Counted from the stretch's first letter, positions 25,966-33,751 are shown. The stretch: 64,000 bases of DNA from Amaricoccus sp003258405 (GCF_043226085.1 NZ_CP171225.1:1364001-1428000); one strand, 5' to 3'. Made by a program: numbers and translations. The notes: generated by a model not told the origin, from the letters alone.

Positions 25966-26422
25966 CCACCGGCTCGCGCAACGGGTGGACGCTCCGGAAG
26001 CCGACGGCGATACGGTTCCAGGCATTGATCGTGGTTATGACGAGCGTGAGCTCGACGCATTCGCGCGCGTTAAAGGCGTCTTCGAGTGCAGCATATTCCG
26101 CATCCGGCGCACCGCTTGCCTCGATCCGGGTCAGGGCCTCGCACCAGCCAAGCGCGGCGCGTTCACGGGCATCGAATGCCGGGCTTTCCCGCCAGGCGGG
26201 CAGCACGTCGAGCTTCTGCGTCGAGATGCCTGCCCGCCGGGCGGCGGGAGCGTGCATGTCGAGGCAATAGGCACAGCCATTGATCTGCGAGGCCCGCAGC
26301 TTCACGAGCTCGCGGAGCGCCAGAGGGATCATGCTATGGGCGAAGCTCTCCTCGAGCGCCAGCATGGGTCTCATCGCCTCGGGGGCTGCTTCGCGGTAGT
26401 TCAGCCGGGAAGAAGAAGACAT
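25955..26422 (-). CDS. carboxymuconolactone decarboxylase / AhpD-like protein
   Basis: The 155-residue helical protein has the AhpD-type redox site CAYCLDMH (Cys50, Cys53, His57), as in alkylhydroperoxidase-like members of the carboxymuconolactone decarboxylase family. It probably reduces peroxides or another oxidised substrate in the cytoplasm. AGGA lies 7 bases before the ATG at 26422; another ATG five bases upstream is out of frame and opens only an eight-codon reading frame. It is the expected partner and target of the ECF41 sigma factor, whose gene overlaps its 3' end by 11 bp. An ECF41-type promoter lies about 35-60 bp upstream. Confidence 0.92.
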   Translation of the reverse strand: MSSSSRLNYREAAPEAMRPMLALEESFAHSMIPLALRELVKLRASQINGCAYCLDMHAPAARRAGISTQKLDVLPAWRESPAFDARERAALGWCEALTRIEASGAPDAEYAALEDAFNARECVELTLVITTINAWNRIAVGFRSVHPLREPVDAA

Positions 26423-26456
26423 GTCATGGTCCTGTTTTCTGTGTCGTCTACCTCAT

Positions 26457-26483
26457 GACGATGCAGACCGGCGATCCGTGACA
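26457..26483 (-). promoter_or_regulatory. ECF41-type promoter for the AhpD-sigma operon
   Basis: On the minus strand the sequence reads TGTCACG (26477-26483), a 16-base spacer (26461-26476), then CGTC (26457-26460). This matches the known ECF41 target pattern TGTCACA - 16 bp - CGTC except for the last base of the -35 element. Transcription would begin near 26451, leaving about 28 bases of leader with AGGA before the AhpD-like start codon. The sigma factor would thus drive its own operon. Confidence 0.75.
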
Positions 26484-26527
26484 GGCTGCGAGAAAAATTC
26501 GGTGCCTTGGCCCGGTATGCTGCCGCG

Positions 26528-27292
26528 TCAGGCAAACTGCTCGCGGATCAGGCGCTCCTCGAGACCGTGGCCGTGGTCGAAGAGGATGCGGTGTTCGATG
26601 TCGGCGACGCTCTCGATCTCGATCCGCTCGCAGTCTCGCACCTCGAAACTGTCCGCCGCCGCCGAAACCGGGCGTTTCTCCGGCTCGTGCACTTCGAAGG
26701 TCACACGCGCCTCCTTGGGCAGGATCGCACCGCGCCAGCGCCGGGGGCGGAAGGCGGCCATGGGCGTCAGGGCAAGCACCTCGGCCTTGATCGGCAGGAT
26801 CGGGCCATGGGCGGAGTAGTTATAGGCCGTGGAGCCCGCCGGGGTCGAAACCAGCGCGCCGTCGCAGACGAGCTCCGCCATGCGTTCCCGGCCGTCGATG
26901 AGGATGCGGAGCTTCGCGGCCTGCGGCCCCGCGCGCAGGATCGAAACCTCGTTGATCGCGAGCGCTTCCACCACCTCGCCGTCCGCGCGTTCGGCCCGCA
27001 TCCGGAGCGGATGGATCACCGTCTCCTCGGCCGAGGCGAGCCGCTCGTCGAGTTGCTCCTCGGAGTAGTTGTTCATGAGGAAGCCGACCGTACCGCGGTT
27101 CATGCCATAAACCGGCAAACCACGCGCCTCCGCCGACTGAAGGGTTGCAAGCATGAGCCCGTCGCCACCCAGCGCGACGATCACGTCCGCCCCCGCCGCG
27201 GGCCGCTGGCCGTAGCGGGCGATGAGCCGTGTGAGCGCCTCGCGCGCGAGTACGCCGTCACTCGCAAGAAAGTGGATCTTTCTGGAATCCAA
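26528..27292 (-). CDS. nadK: NAD kinase
   Basis: NadK phosphorylates NAD to NADP in the cytoplasm. The 254-residue protein shows the signature GGDG (residues 42-45 in VALGGDGLMLAT), NEVSILR, and the conserved block DGALVSTPAGSTAYNYSAHG. The length is normal for the short bacterial form. The frame starts with a TTG at 27292, as no ATG precedes the first conserved strand; GGGACGG upstream is a modest Shine-Dalgarno. A 99-bp spacer separates it from the upstream YiiX-like gene on the same strand, so they may be co-transcribed. Confidence 0.96.
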   Translation of the reverse strand: MDSRKIHFLASDGVLAREALTRLIARYGQRPAAGADVIVALGGDGLMLATLQSAEARGLPVYGMNRGTVGFLMNNYSEEQLDERLASAEETVIHPLRMRAERADGEVVEALAINEVSILRAGPQAAKLRILIDGRERMAELVCDGALVSTPAGSTAYNYSAHGPILPIKAEVLALTPMAAFRPRRWRGAILPKEARVTFEVHEPEKRPVSAAADSFEVRDCERIEIESVADIEHRILFDHGHGLEERLIREQFA

Positions 27293-27391
27293 GGCCCGTC
27301 CCGCCCTTCTGACAAAGCGCGGCCACTCTTGCGCGCCGGCCGGGCAAACTCAAGCCCGGCCTTGCCCGGCGCCGTCACCGGCCTTCGTTGC

Positions 27392-28240
27392 TCAGGAAGA
27401 CCACCGTCGCCGCGGTGGCATCATCACCTCGGCCCCCGCAGCCTGGCGAAGCTCGGGCTCCTCCCGCGGCTGCTCGCCCCAGACGAGCGCCCGGTGATCG
27501 AAACCTCCCACAAGCGTCGGCTTGATGATTTCGAAATAGGGTGAGAGGTCGAAATCGCGCGGCGCGTAGAGCGAGTGGTGCCGGATATGCAGGATCTCAC
27601 GACGCTGGGAGCGCAGCCGGCGGTCGGCGCGAAATTCCCGTGTGATCCGCGGCAGAATCGGGTAGCGGACCTTGGCAAAGGCCTCGGCGATCAGCGAGGA
27701 ACAGATCGCGCGCGTCGGATCGCCGGAACCGAACGAGAGCATCCGGCGGCGCCAGCGCACCGGCACGGGCGGCGTCGGCAGGAAGAAGCGCAGCATGTCC
27801 CAGATGTTCTTCATGTCATAGCGCAGCCCGAGACTCGAGATCATGAAATCGACGATCCGGGCCCGGTCCTCGGTCGTGAGGCTCTTCGCCCGGCAGATCC
27901 GGGTATTGAAGCATTCATATTTCGAAAGCGGCACGGCAATGCAGCCATCGCCGACATTGACCTCGATGAGGCTGAGGGGCTCGCCGGAGGCCGTGACCTG
28001 GCCGAGCGCGTTGCCGACGTAGAGGGCGGCGTGGGACCAGGTCGACTGGGTGAGATACTTGATCGCGATCGAGACCCTTGCGTGCCCCTCGACAAGCAGC
28101 ACGTCGCCGGGCTCGAGCACCCGCCGCAAGGCCGCGGTATTGGCCTGGGTATAGGGCCGAAAGCCGGGGGACGATTCCTGCAAACGAGCGGCAAGGTGCC
28201 TGCCGATGCGGTCCATGAGCGTATCGCGAAATTCAGCCAT
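27392..28240 (-). CDS. YiiX/YebB-like NlpC/P60-superfamily cysteine peptidase
   Basis: The 282-residue protein resembles permuted papain-fold enzymes (YaeF/YiiX, peptidase family C92). Characteristic blocks are LEPGDVLLVEGHARVSIAIKYLTQSTWSHAALYVG, with the catalytic histidine in WSHAALY, and CSSLIAEAF with the likely nucleophile cysteine. These enzymes act on cell-wall peptides or lipid-linked substrates, but most are uncharacterised. There is no signal peptide, so it may be cytoplasmic or membrane associated. The ATG at 28240 (MAEFRD) is preferred to a longer start at 28276. It is divergent from the ECF sigma gene across 240 bp. Confidence 0.8.
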   Translation of the reverse strand: MAEFRDTLMDRIGRHLAARLQESSPGFRPYTQANTAALRRVLEPGDVLLVEGHARVSIAIKYLTQSTWSHAALYVGNALGQVTASGEPLSLIEVNVGDGCIAVPLSKYECFNTRICRAKSLTTEDRARIVDFMISSLGLRYDMKNIWDMLRFFLPTPPVPVRWRRRMLSFGSGDPTRAICSSLIAEAFAKVRYPILPRITREFRADRRLRSQRREILHIRHHSLYAPRDFDLSPYFEIIKPTLVGGFDHRALVWGEQPREEPELRQAAGAEVMMPPRRRWSS

Positions 28241-28443
28241 CTTGTCAGGCGGACGCACTGCGCCGCGCCTCCCCACCTTGCATTACCCGGAGAGCATCCT
28301 GCCGCGAAAACCGCGGCCAGTCATCCCCGCCTTCCGGATCGTGATTAAGGCGGGCGCTCAAGGTGACTGGACCTCAACGGGTTTCCTGCTAGCGTGAGCC
28401 CGTCGCGCTGCGGCGGATTTCCGCACACGCCGCCCCGGCCCTT

Positions 28444-28469
28444 GTAACAGATCGTCCCCGACGCACGTA
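28444..28469 (+). promoter_or_regulatory. candidate sigF-type autoregulatory promoter
   Basis: GTAACA (28444-28449), exactly 16 bases, then CGTA (28466-28469) resembles the GTAACC - 16 bp - CGAA pattern described for Caulobacter sigF, whose operon is of this type. Against it, a start site near 28475 would leave almost no leader before the ATG at 28481 and would cut into the Shine-Dalgarno. It therefore remains a weak candidate. Confidence 0.3.
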
Positions 28470-28480
28470 TGGGAGGGTAG

Positions 28481-29029
28481 ATGGATCCGGCGAACGCGCC
28501 GACGCTCGAGGACCTGCTCCGGGCGGCAAACCGGGGGGACCGGCGGGCCTACGCTGCCTTTCTCAAGTCGATCACGCCGCTGATGCGGGGGATCGCGCGT
28601 GCGCGGGGATCGGGTCTGGGAACGGATATCTGCGAGGACATTGTGCAGGAGACCCTGCTCGCCATTCACCAGAAGCGCCACACCTGGCGTGAGGATCTTC
28701 CCGTGCGGCCCTGGCTTTATGCAATCGTGCGCTACAAGGTGATCGACGCCTTCCGGGCGCGCGGCCACCGGGTGCATGTGCCGATCGAAGATTTCGCCGA
28801 TGTGATCCCGGCCGAGGACGGCACCGATCCGACTCTGATGGCCGATGTCGACAGGGTGATCTCTCAGCTCGACCCGCGCTCGGCCAGGATCGTGCGGGCG
28901 ATCGGGATCGAGGGTGCGAGTGTGGCGCAGGTCGCCGAGGACCACTCCATGACCGAAACCGCGGTGCGTGTGGCACTCCACCGCGGGCTGAAGCGCCTCG
29001 CGGCGCTGCGCGAGAGTATGATTGAATGA
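28481..29029 (+). CDS. ECF sigma factor, sigF type
   Basis: The 182-residue ECF sigma factor has region 2 (ICEDIVQETLLAIHQKRHTWR, then PVRPWLYAIVRYKVIDAFR) and region 4 (LDPRSARIVRAIGIEGASVAQVAEDHSMTETAVRVALHRGL), without a fused regulatory domain. The partner gene overlaps by 4 bp and encodes an NrsF-like membrane anti-sigma factor. In Caulobacter this pair responds to oxidants and heavy metals such as chromate and cadmium; the same trigger here is inference. GGGAGGG lies 3 bases from the ATG at 28481, unusually close. The next in-frame ATG is too far downstream to preserve region 2. Confidence 0.93.
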   Translation: MDPANAPTLEDLLRAANRGDRRAYAAFLKSITPLMRGIARARGSGLGTDICEDIVQETLLAIHQKRHTWREDLPVRPWLYAIVRYKVIDAFRARGHRVHVPIEDFADVIPAEDGTDPTLMADVDRVISQLDPRSARIVRAIGIEGASVAQVAEDHSMTETAVRVALHRGLKRLAALRESMIE

Positions 29030-29661
29030 AGACCGAAGATCTCATCCAGGCCATATCGGCGGACCTGCACCGGAGCCCCGGGCCCGAGCGGCGTCTTCCC
29101 CTGGCGCTTGTGCTCACGACACTGGTCTTCGGTGGAACCTATCTCGCCGTGGCGGGCATCCGGCCTGATTTCGCCACCGCGGCAGGCCAGGCCATGATGA
29201 TGCTGAAACAGATCTTCCCGGTCGTGCTCGCCGTTGGCGGGCTCGGGCTCGCGCTGCGCCTGAGCCGGCCGGGTGAAGGGCCAGGGGCTTGGCCCTGGCT
29301 TCTTCTCGCGGTGCCCGTCGTCCTGACCGCGGCGGTGGTGGCGGAGCTCGTGAGGCTTCCTTCCAACCTCTGGATGACGACGCTGATCGGGCACAGCCTG
29401 CCCGTCTGCCTCACGATGATCCCGCTCATCGCCGCACCGATCACGGTTGCGGCGTTCTGGGCGCTCCGGAGCGGCGCGCCGACCCGGCCCGGGCTTTGCG
29501 GCGCCGTGCTGGGGCTGATGAGCGGGGGGGCGGCCGCGGCGGCCTATGCGTTCTTCTGCGACGAGGATGCGCCGCTCTTCTTCGCGGTCTGGTACTGCGT
29601 CGGCATCCTGCTCGTCACCGGCCTCGGTGCGCTCGCCGGGCGGCGCTACCTGCGCTGGTAG
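29026..29661 (+). CDS. nrsF: NrsF-family (DUF1109) membrane anti-sigma factor
   Basis: The 211-residue protein has a short cytoplasmic N-terminus (MKTEDLIQAISADLHRSPGP) that should bind the sigma factor, then six hydrophobic segments, the DUF1109/NrsF layout. In Caulobacter, paired cysteines in the membrane or periplasmic loops are needed for signal sensing. Here Cys residues occur in GHSLPVCLTM, RPGLCGAVLG, AFFCDEDAP and WYCVGI, so candidates exist. The ATG overlaps the sigma gene stop by 4 bp (ATGA), ensuring balanced synthesis. It converges with the ferredoxin gene after 38 bp. Confidence 0.88.
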   Translation: MKTEDLIQAISADLHRSPGPERRLPLALVLTTLVFGGTYLAVAGIRPDFATAAGQAMMMLKQIFPVVLAVGGLGLALRLSRPGEGPGAWPWLLLAVPVVLTAAVVAELVRLPSNLWMTTLIGHSLPVCLTMIPLIAAPITVAAFWALRSGAPTRPGLCGAVLGLMSGGAAAAAYAFFCDEDAPLFFAVWYCVGILLVTGLGALAGRRYLRW

Positions 29662-29699
29662 GCATTCGACTCGGACGCCCCGGCGCGGGCAGCCCGAGG

Positions 29700-30023
29700 T
29701 CAGATCTGGCGCTCGGGCATCCGCACCACGAGACCGTCAAGCTCGTCCGTAACCTTGATCTGACAGGTAAGCCGACTTGTCGCGGGATCGGGTTCCCAGG
29801 CGAAATCCAGCATGTCCTCTTCCATCACGTCGCGCGGCGGCAGCTTCTCGATCCAGGCCGGATCGACATAGACATGGCAGGTCGAGCAGGCGCAGGCGCC
29901 ACCGCAATCGGCCTCGATGCCGGGAATGTTGTTGTCGCGCGCGCCTTCCATGACCGTCATGCCGTTCGCGACATCTACCACATGTGACGTGCCGTTGTGC
30001 TCGATATAGGTGATCTTTGCCAT
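29700..30023 (-). CDS. fdxE: 2Fe-2S ferredoxin, FdVI type
   Basis: The 107-residue adrenodoxin-like ferredoxin carries ligands Cys40, Cys46, Cys49 and Cys87, in DCGGACACSTCH and RLTCQIK. It closely resembles Rhodobacter capsulatus FdVI (fdxE), including the EHNGT start and the PATSRLTCQIKVT block. Such ferredoxins donate electrons to oxygenases or serve Fe-S cluster assembly in the cytoplasm. Cys44 is an extra cysteine in the loop, common in this group. The ATG at 30023 is the natural start. It is isolated, with a divergent EF-hand gene 203 bp away, and no nearby oxygenase suggests a partner. Confidence 0.93.
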   Translation of the reverse strand: MAKITYIEHNGTSHVVDVANGMTVMEGARDNNIPGIEADCGGACACSTCHVYVDPAWIEKLPPRDVMEEDMLDFAWEPDPATSRLTCQIKVTDELDGLVVRMPERQI

Positions 30024-30226
30024 GCGATGCTTCCCTCGGGCGCTCCGTTTCGCGGCCTATCTAATGCTCCGGCCCGGCCGCTGCCAGCCCCGAGTTGCCC
30101 GGACGGGACCGCGCCGGCAGCGGAGGCCATTGGCGGCGGCGCCGGGCGATGTATATAGCCCCGCGACGGAATGCGGCGGCTGCGCCGTGTCACCTGCAGA
30201 ACGGGCACGGGGAAAAGGATGAAACG

Positions 30227-30652
30227 ATGAAAACCGCAGTCTTCACGCTGGCCGCCTGCCTTGCGGCCTCGATCGCCGGAGCCCAGCCGCAGGGACGGGT
30301 GCCGGGCGAGCAGTTCATGGTGATGTGGGATCTCGATGGCGACGGCACGGTGACGCTCGACGAGATCCGCGAGCGCCGGGCCGACATCTTCGCGGGCTTC
30401 GATACCGACGAGGACGGCTACCTCGATGACGAGGAGTTTGCTGCCATTGACGAGACCCGTGCTGAGATGCGCCCCGAAGATGCCGGGCAGGGCGGAACGG
30501 GCGTCCAGCAGCGTAAGGCGATGCGCATCGTCGATACCGATCGCGACCGCCTGATCTCGCTGAGCGAGTTCGTCAATGCCGGGAGCTTCTGGATGAAGCG
30601 CTTCGACACCAATGGCGACGGCGTTATCACCGAGGTCGATTTCGGCAGCTGA
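30227..30652 (+). CDS. secreted EF-hand calcium-binding protein
   Basis: The 141-residue protein begins with a signal peptide (MKTAVFTLAACLAASIAGAQ) and contains four EF-hand-like loops: residues 35-46 (DLDGDGTVTLDE), 59-70 (DTDEDGYLDDEE), 103-114 (DTDRDRLISLSE) and 127-138 (DTNGDGVITEVD). The first two are canonical; the third has Arg where Gly is normal at position 6, and the fourth ends in Asp instead of Glu, which may alter affinity. It should bind Ca2+ in the periplasm. The partner or role is unknown. The ATG at 30227 has GGAAAAGGATGAAACG upstream. A perfect stem-loop follows the stop. Confidence 0.88.
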   Translation: MKTAVFTLAACLAASIAGAQPQGRVPGEQFMVMWDLDGDGTVTLDEIRERRADIFAGFDTDEDGYLDDEEFAAIDETRAEMRPEDAGQGGTGVQQRKAMRIVDTDRDRLISLSEFVNAGSFWMKRFDTNGDGVITEVDFGS

Positions 30653-30658
30653 GCCTCC

Positions 30659-30691
30659 CGCGCGCCGGAGGCTCTGGCCTTCCGGCGCGCG
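30659..30691 (+). terminator. stem-loop after the EF-hand gene
   Basis: Perfect 11-bp inverted repeat, arms 30659-30669 (CGCGCGCCGGA) and 30681-30691, loop 11 bases, starting 6 bp after the stop codon. There is no T tract, so it is either a weak terminator or an mRNA-stabilising hairpin ahead of rlmJ. Confidence 0.45.
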
Positions 30692-30709
30692 AAGCCCTAA
30701 GCGCCTTGC

Positions 30710-31489
30710 ATGCTTTCCTATCAGCACGCCTATCACGCAGGCGGTCCTGCGGACCTGCACAAGCATATCGCGCTCGCCGAGCTGCTCGCCCGGCTGACGG
30801 CAAAACGCCGTGGCCTGAGCTATGCCGAAACCCACGCGGGCCGCGGCCTCTATGATCTTTCAGGCGCCGAGAGCCGTAAGACCGGCGAGGCCACGACCGG
30901 GATTGCCCGGGTCCGGCCCGATCCGGAGAGCCCCTTCGGAAAGGCCCTCGCCGCGATCCGCGCGGAGCATGGCGCCGAGGCCTATCCCGGCTCCCCCCTC
31001 GTCGCGCGCGCCCTTCTTCGCCCCGAGGACCGGATGACGCTCATGGAGCTTCACCCGGCCGAGGCGCCAGCCCTGCGCCAGGCGATGCGCGGCAGCGAGG
31101 CCGCCATCCATCAGCGCGACGGCTACGAAGGCCTGCTGGCGCTTGCCCCCCTGAGGCCGCGCAAGGGGCTAGTGCTCGTCGACCCGTCCTACGAGGTGAA
31201 GGACGAATACGCCGGGGCGGCCGATTTCGTGCGCCGGCTGGTGGCGAAATGGCCCGAGGCCTGTGTGATGATCTGGTATCCGATCCTGTCCGCCGGGCGC
31301 CATCGCGAGCTTCTCGCAGGCCTGCGCCCGCTGGCGGCCCTGCGCGACGAGGTCGATTTCCTGCCGGCCCCCGCGCGCGGCATGAGCGGCTCGGGGCTGG
31401 TGATCGTCAACGCACCCTACGGCACGGAGCACGTCTTCGCCGCGGTTCATCGCGCAACGGAGGGCATCCTCGCCCCTGTCCGGAGCTGA
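30710..31489 (+). CDS. rlmJ: 23S rRNA (adenine(2030)-N6)-methyltransferase
   Basis: RlmJ methylates A2030 of 23S rRNA using S-adenosylmethionine. The 259-residue protein starts with the family signature MLSYQHAYHAGGPADLHKH (residues 1-19), and the methyltransferase motif IV is DPSYE (158-162), where most members have DPPYE. The motif GLVIVN near residue 228 is also conserved. The ATG at 30710 follows the EF-hand gene by 57 bp, with a hairpin between, so it may have its own promoter. No other translation gene is adjacent. Confidence 0.95.
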   Translation: MLSYQHAYHAGGPADLHKHIALAELLARLTAKRRGLSYAETHAGRGLYDLSGAESRKTGEATTGIARVRPDPESPFGKALAAIRAEHGAEAYPGSPLVARALLRPEDRMTLMELHPAEAPALRQAMRGSEAAIHQRDGYEGLLALAPLRPRKGLVLVDPSYEVKDEYAGAADFVRRLVAKWPEACVMIWYPILSAGRHRELLAGLRPLAALRDEVDFLPAPARGMSGSGLVIVNAPYGTEHVFAAVHRATEGILAPVRS

Positions 31490-31690
31490 CCCCGAAACCC
31501 ACGCCGAACGCTTGCATCGGGGCACCAGCGCCACTACATGACCACCTTTCCCGAACGGCGGCATCGCGGCCGTGATGGCAGGCCGCTTGTGTCCGCCGCA
31601 GGGCTGGCTAGAATGCGGGCGAGATTTCCGGTCCCGGAGCACCGGGCGACACCCGCGGGGCGGCAAGAATGCACGGAGCAGAGTGAGATC

Positions 31691-32350
31691 ATGTCCTGGA
31701 CCGATGAACGCGTCGAAACCCTGAAGTCGATGTGGGCCGAAGGCAAGAGTGCAAGCCAGATCGCGAAGGAACTCGGTGGCGTTACCCGCAACGCGGTGAT
31801 CGGCAAGGTCCACCGCCTCGGCCTCTCGAACCGGGCGGGCAGCGAACCCGCGGGCGAGTCGGCCGAGAGCGCGGGCGCTGCGGCCGAAGCGGCTCCGGCC
31901 GCGGAGCCCGTGCGCGCCGCCGCCGCACCCCAGCCGGAGCGTGCCGAGATCCGGCCGCAGCCCGCAGAGCCCGCGCCCGCCGCGGCACTCGACGAGGACG
32001 AGGCGGATGACGCACCCCGCTCCGTCACTGCCCCGACGCTGCAACCGCCGGTCGCCCGCCCGCCGCGTCCCGGCAACGGCCAACCGCTTCCGCCGCAGCC
32101 TTCCGGCGCCGAAATGAGCGAGGAAACCCTCGCCAATCTTGCCGAAGCCGCGAAAAAGGCAAAGCGCCTCACGCTCATGCAGCTCACCGAGCGCACCTGC
32201 AAATGGCCGGTGGGCGATCCCGCGACCGATGATTTCTGGTTCTGCGGCCTGCCCTCGGCGCCGGGCAAGCCCTATTGCGAGACCCATGTGAGCGTCGCCT
32301 TCCAGCCGATGTCCTCCCGCCGCGACCGACGGTCCTCCGGCGGGCGCTGA
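31691..32350 (+). CDS. gcrA: cell-cycle regulator GcrA
   Basis: GcrA is an alphaproteobacterial transcription factor that binds RNA polymerase with sigma-70 and stimulates promoters carrying CcrM-methylated GANTC sites. The 219-residue protein has the N-terminal DNA-binding helix-turn-helix (MSWTDERVETLKSMWAEGKS, then GVTRNAVIGKVHRLGLSNRAG). A long Ala/Pro-rich linker (residues 50-140) joins the C-terminal polymerase-binding region with KWPVGDP and CGLPSAPGKPYCETH. The linker is longer than in Caulobacter. The ATG at 31691 lies just after GAGTGAGATC. I saw no GANTC in the 200 bp upstream. The next gene overlaps its stop by one base. Confidence 0.95.
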   Translation: MSWTDERVETLKSMWAEGKSASQIAKELGGVTRNAVIGKVHRLGLSNRAGSEPAGESAESAGAAAEAAPAAEPVRAAAAPQPERAEIRPQPAEPAPAAALDEDEADDAPRSVTAPTLQPPVARPPRPGNGQPLPPQPSGAEMSEETLANLAEAAKKAKRLTLMQLTERTCKWPVGDPATDDFWFCGLPSAPGKPYCETHVSVAFQPMSSRRDRRSSGGR

Positions 32351-33354
32351 TGCCCGCGAACGGGCCGCGCGGCGCACCGCCGCCGGATCTCGACATCGTC
32401 ACCGTGGTCTATCGGCGCGAGCTGCCGCTCCTGCGGCTGCAAGCGTGCTCGGTGGCGCAATTTCTCGACCCGGCCGGCATCAGCCGCATCATCGTCATCG
32501 TCAATGATGTCGCGGAGGCGGAGTGCATCGCAGCAGTCGAGGCGCTCCGACCTGCCTATGGTGCGCTAGCCGCGAGACTCGACGTGATCGGGGCTGACGC
32601 GCTTTTCGCGTTGCGCCCTCCCGAAGCCGGGCCTCACGGGATCAGGCAGGCGCTGCGGCTCTGGTTCGCGCAGCACCGGCGGATCTATCCCTTCGGCGTG
32701 AAGCGCGGCTGGCGGGGCAATCGCGGCTGGTCGGTGCAGCAGGCGCTGAAGCTTGCCGTCGCACGCCGTGGCGAGGGCCGGATGCTGCTCATTCTCGACG
32801 CGAAGAACCACTTCGTGGCACCAGTGCGCGCCGGCACCTTCCTCGCGGCGGATGGCCGCGCCCGAAGCACGATGAAGGTGCCCGGCGAAAAACACTGGAC
32901 GTGGATCCGCGGCGCCTTCGCCCTTCTCGGTGCCAGCCCGCCACAGCGCGAGGCGCCAGCGCCCGTCACCGTGACACCCGTCGTCGTGCCGCGCGACATG
33001 CTTCTCGGCACGCTCGAGGCGGTCGAGCAGCGGGTCGGCCCGGTCGAGGGGTTCTTTGCCCGCGCCAAGGGCGATCTCTCGGAATTCATGCTGATCTACG
33101 CCCATGTCACGCAGGCGCGCGGCGCCTGGCCGGCACTCTTCCAGCCGGATCTTCCCCCTGCCGCGACCATCTTCCGCCGCAGCCCGCCGGAACAGATCGA
33201 GGCGGCCCTGCACCGGGTCGAGACGGGCGAGGCAGAGATCCTTTCCGTCCACAGCAGCCAGATGGACCGGCTCGATGAGGGCGTGCAGGCAAGGCTCTGC
33301 GCGATCTGGCGCGCGCGCGGTCTGCCCGATGACCTTTTCCGTCAGGGTGATTGA
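32350..33354 (+). CDS. DUF6492-like putative glycosyltransferase
   Basis: The 334-residue protein begins LDIVTVVYRRELPLLRLQACSVAQFL, then ISRIIVIVND, resembling the N-terminal nucleotide-sugar-binding half of GT-A glycosyltransferases as grouped in DUF6492. A DAKNHF segment (about residue 150) may stand in for the metal-binding DXD motif. The enzyme and substrate are uncharacterised. The start ATG at 32350 overlaps the gcrA stop (TGATG), so it is translated by reinitiation after gcrA. There is no membrane segment. If it acts on surface glycans, it would tie envelope modification to cell-cycle expression, but this is inference. Confidence 0.7.
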   Translation: MPANGPRGAPPPDLDIVTVVYRRELPLLRLQACSVAQFLDPAGISRIIVIVNDVAEAECIAAVEALRPAYGALAARLDVIGADALFALRPPEAGPHGIRQALRLWFAQHRRIYPFGVKRGWRGNRGWSVQQALKLAVARRGEGRMLLILDAKNHFVAPVRAGTFLAADGRARSTMKVPGEKHWTWIRGAFALLGASPPQREAPAPVTVTPVVVPRDMLLGTLEAVEQRVGPVEGFFARAKGDLSEFMLIYAHVTQARGAWPALFQPDLPPAATIFRRSPPEQIEAALHRVETGEAEILSVHSSQMDRLDEGVQARLCAIWRARGLPDDLFRQGD

Positions 33355-33407
33355 CTGCGGCTGCTCGCATCCCACATCCTGAATATGAGGATCGGAGGCA
33401 GGCGCGC

Positions 33408-33749
33408 ATGACATTCCGCTCATCTGGATGGCGGGCCACGCTGGTCGCGGCCCTGCTCTGCACGGCAAGCGAAGCTGCTCACGCGCAAACCACCTGCCGT
33501 CCGAACGCGCTCGGCCGCGAAACCTGTCTTCGCGCCAACGAACCGCCGCCACTGCCCCGACCGGCTGGGCTCGTGGAAAAGCGCGGCTATGCCGAAAAGC
33601 TTCCCCGGAGCGACCCGGCCGACACCGGCCCGCAGCTCATCCCGGCCCGAAAGCGCAACCGCCTCGGCAGCACGCTTCCCGGCGAGCCGGTGCGCGGCAT
33701 CGGCGGCACCTGCCGCAGCGACCGGCTCGGCAATCTCGTCTGCCCCTGA
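33408..33749 (+). CDS. small secreted hypothetical protein
   Basis: The 113-residue protein has a signal peptide (WRATLVAALLCTASEAAHAQ, cleavage after AHA) and a basic, proline-rich mature part with four cysteines arranged as two pairs, CRPNALGRETCL and CRSDRLGNLVC, one near each end. The two pairs look like an internal repeat: C, five residues, LG, three residues, C. Disulfide bonding in the periplasm is likely. I do not recognise a family. The ATG at 33408 has GGAGGCAGGCGCGC upstream, a strong Shine-Dalgarno. It follows the DUF6492 gene by 53 bp and converges with the 5'-nucleotidase gene after 2 bp. Confidence 0.75.
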   Translation: MTFRSSGWRATLVAALLCTASEAAHAQTTCRPNALGRETCLRANEPPPLPRPAGLVEKRGYAEKLPRSDPADTGPQLIPARKRNRLGSTLPGEPVRGIGGTCRSDRLGNLVCP

Positions 33750-33751
33750 CG

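Noticed and set aside
26425..26427. ATG five bases before the AhpD-like start
   Set aside because: Out of frame and stops after eight codons; AGGA is too close to it but well placed for the ATG at 26422.
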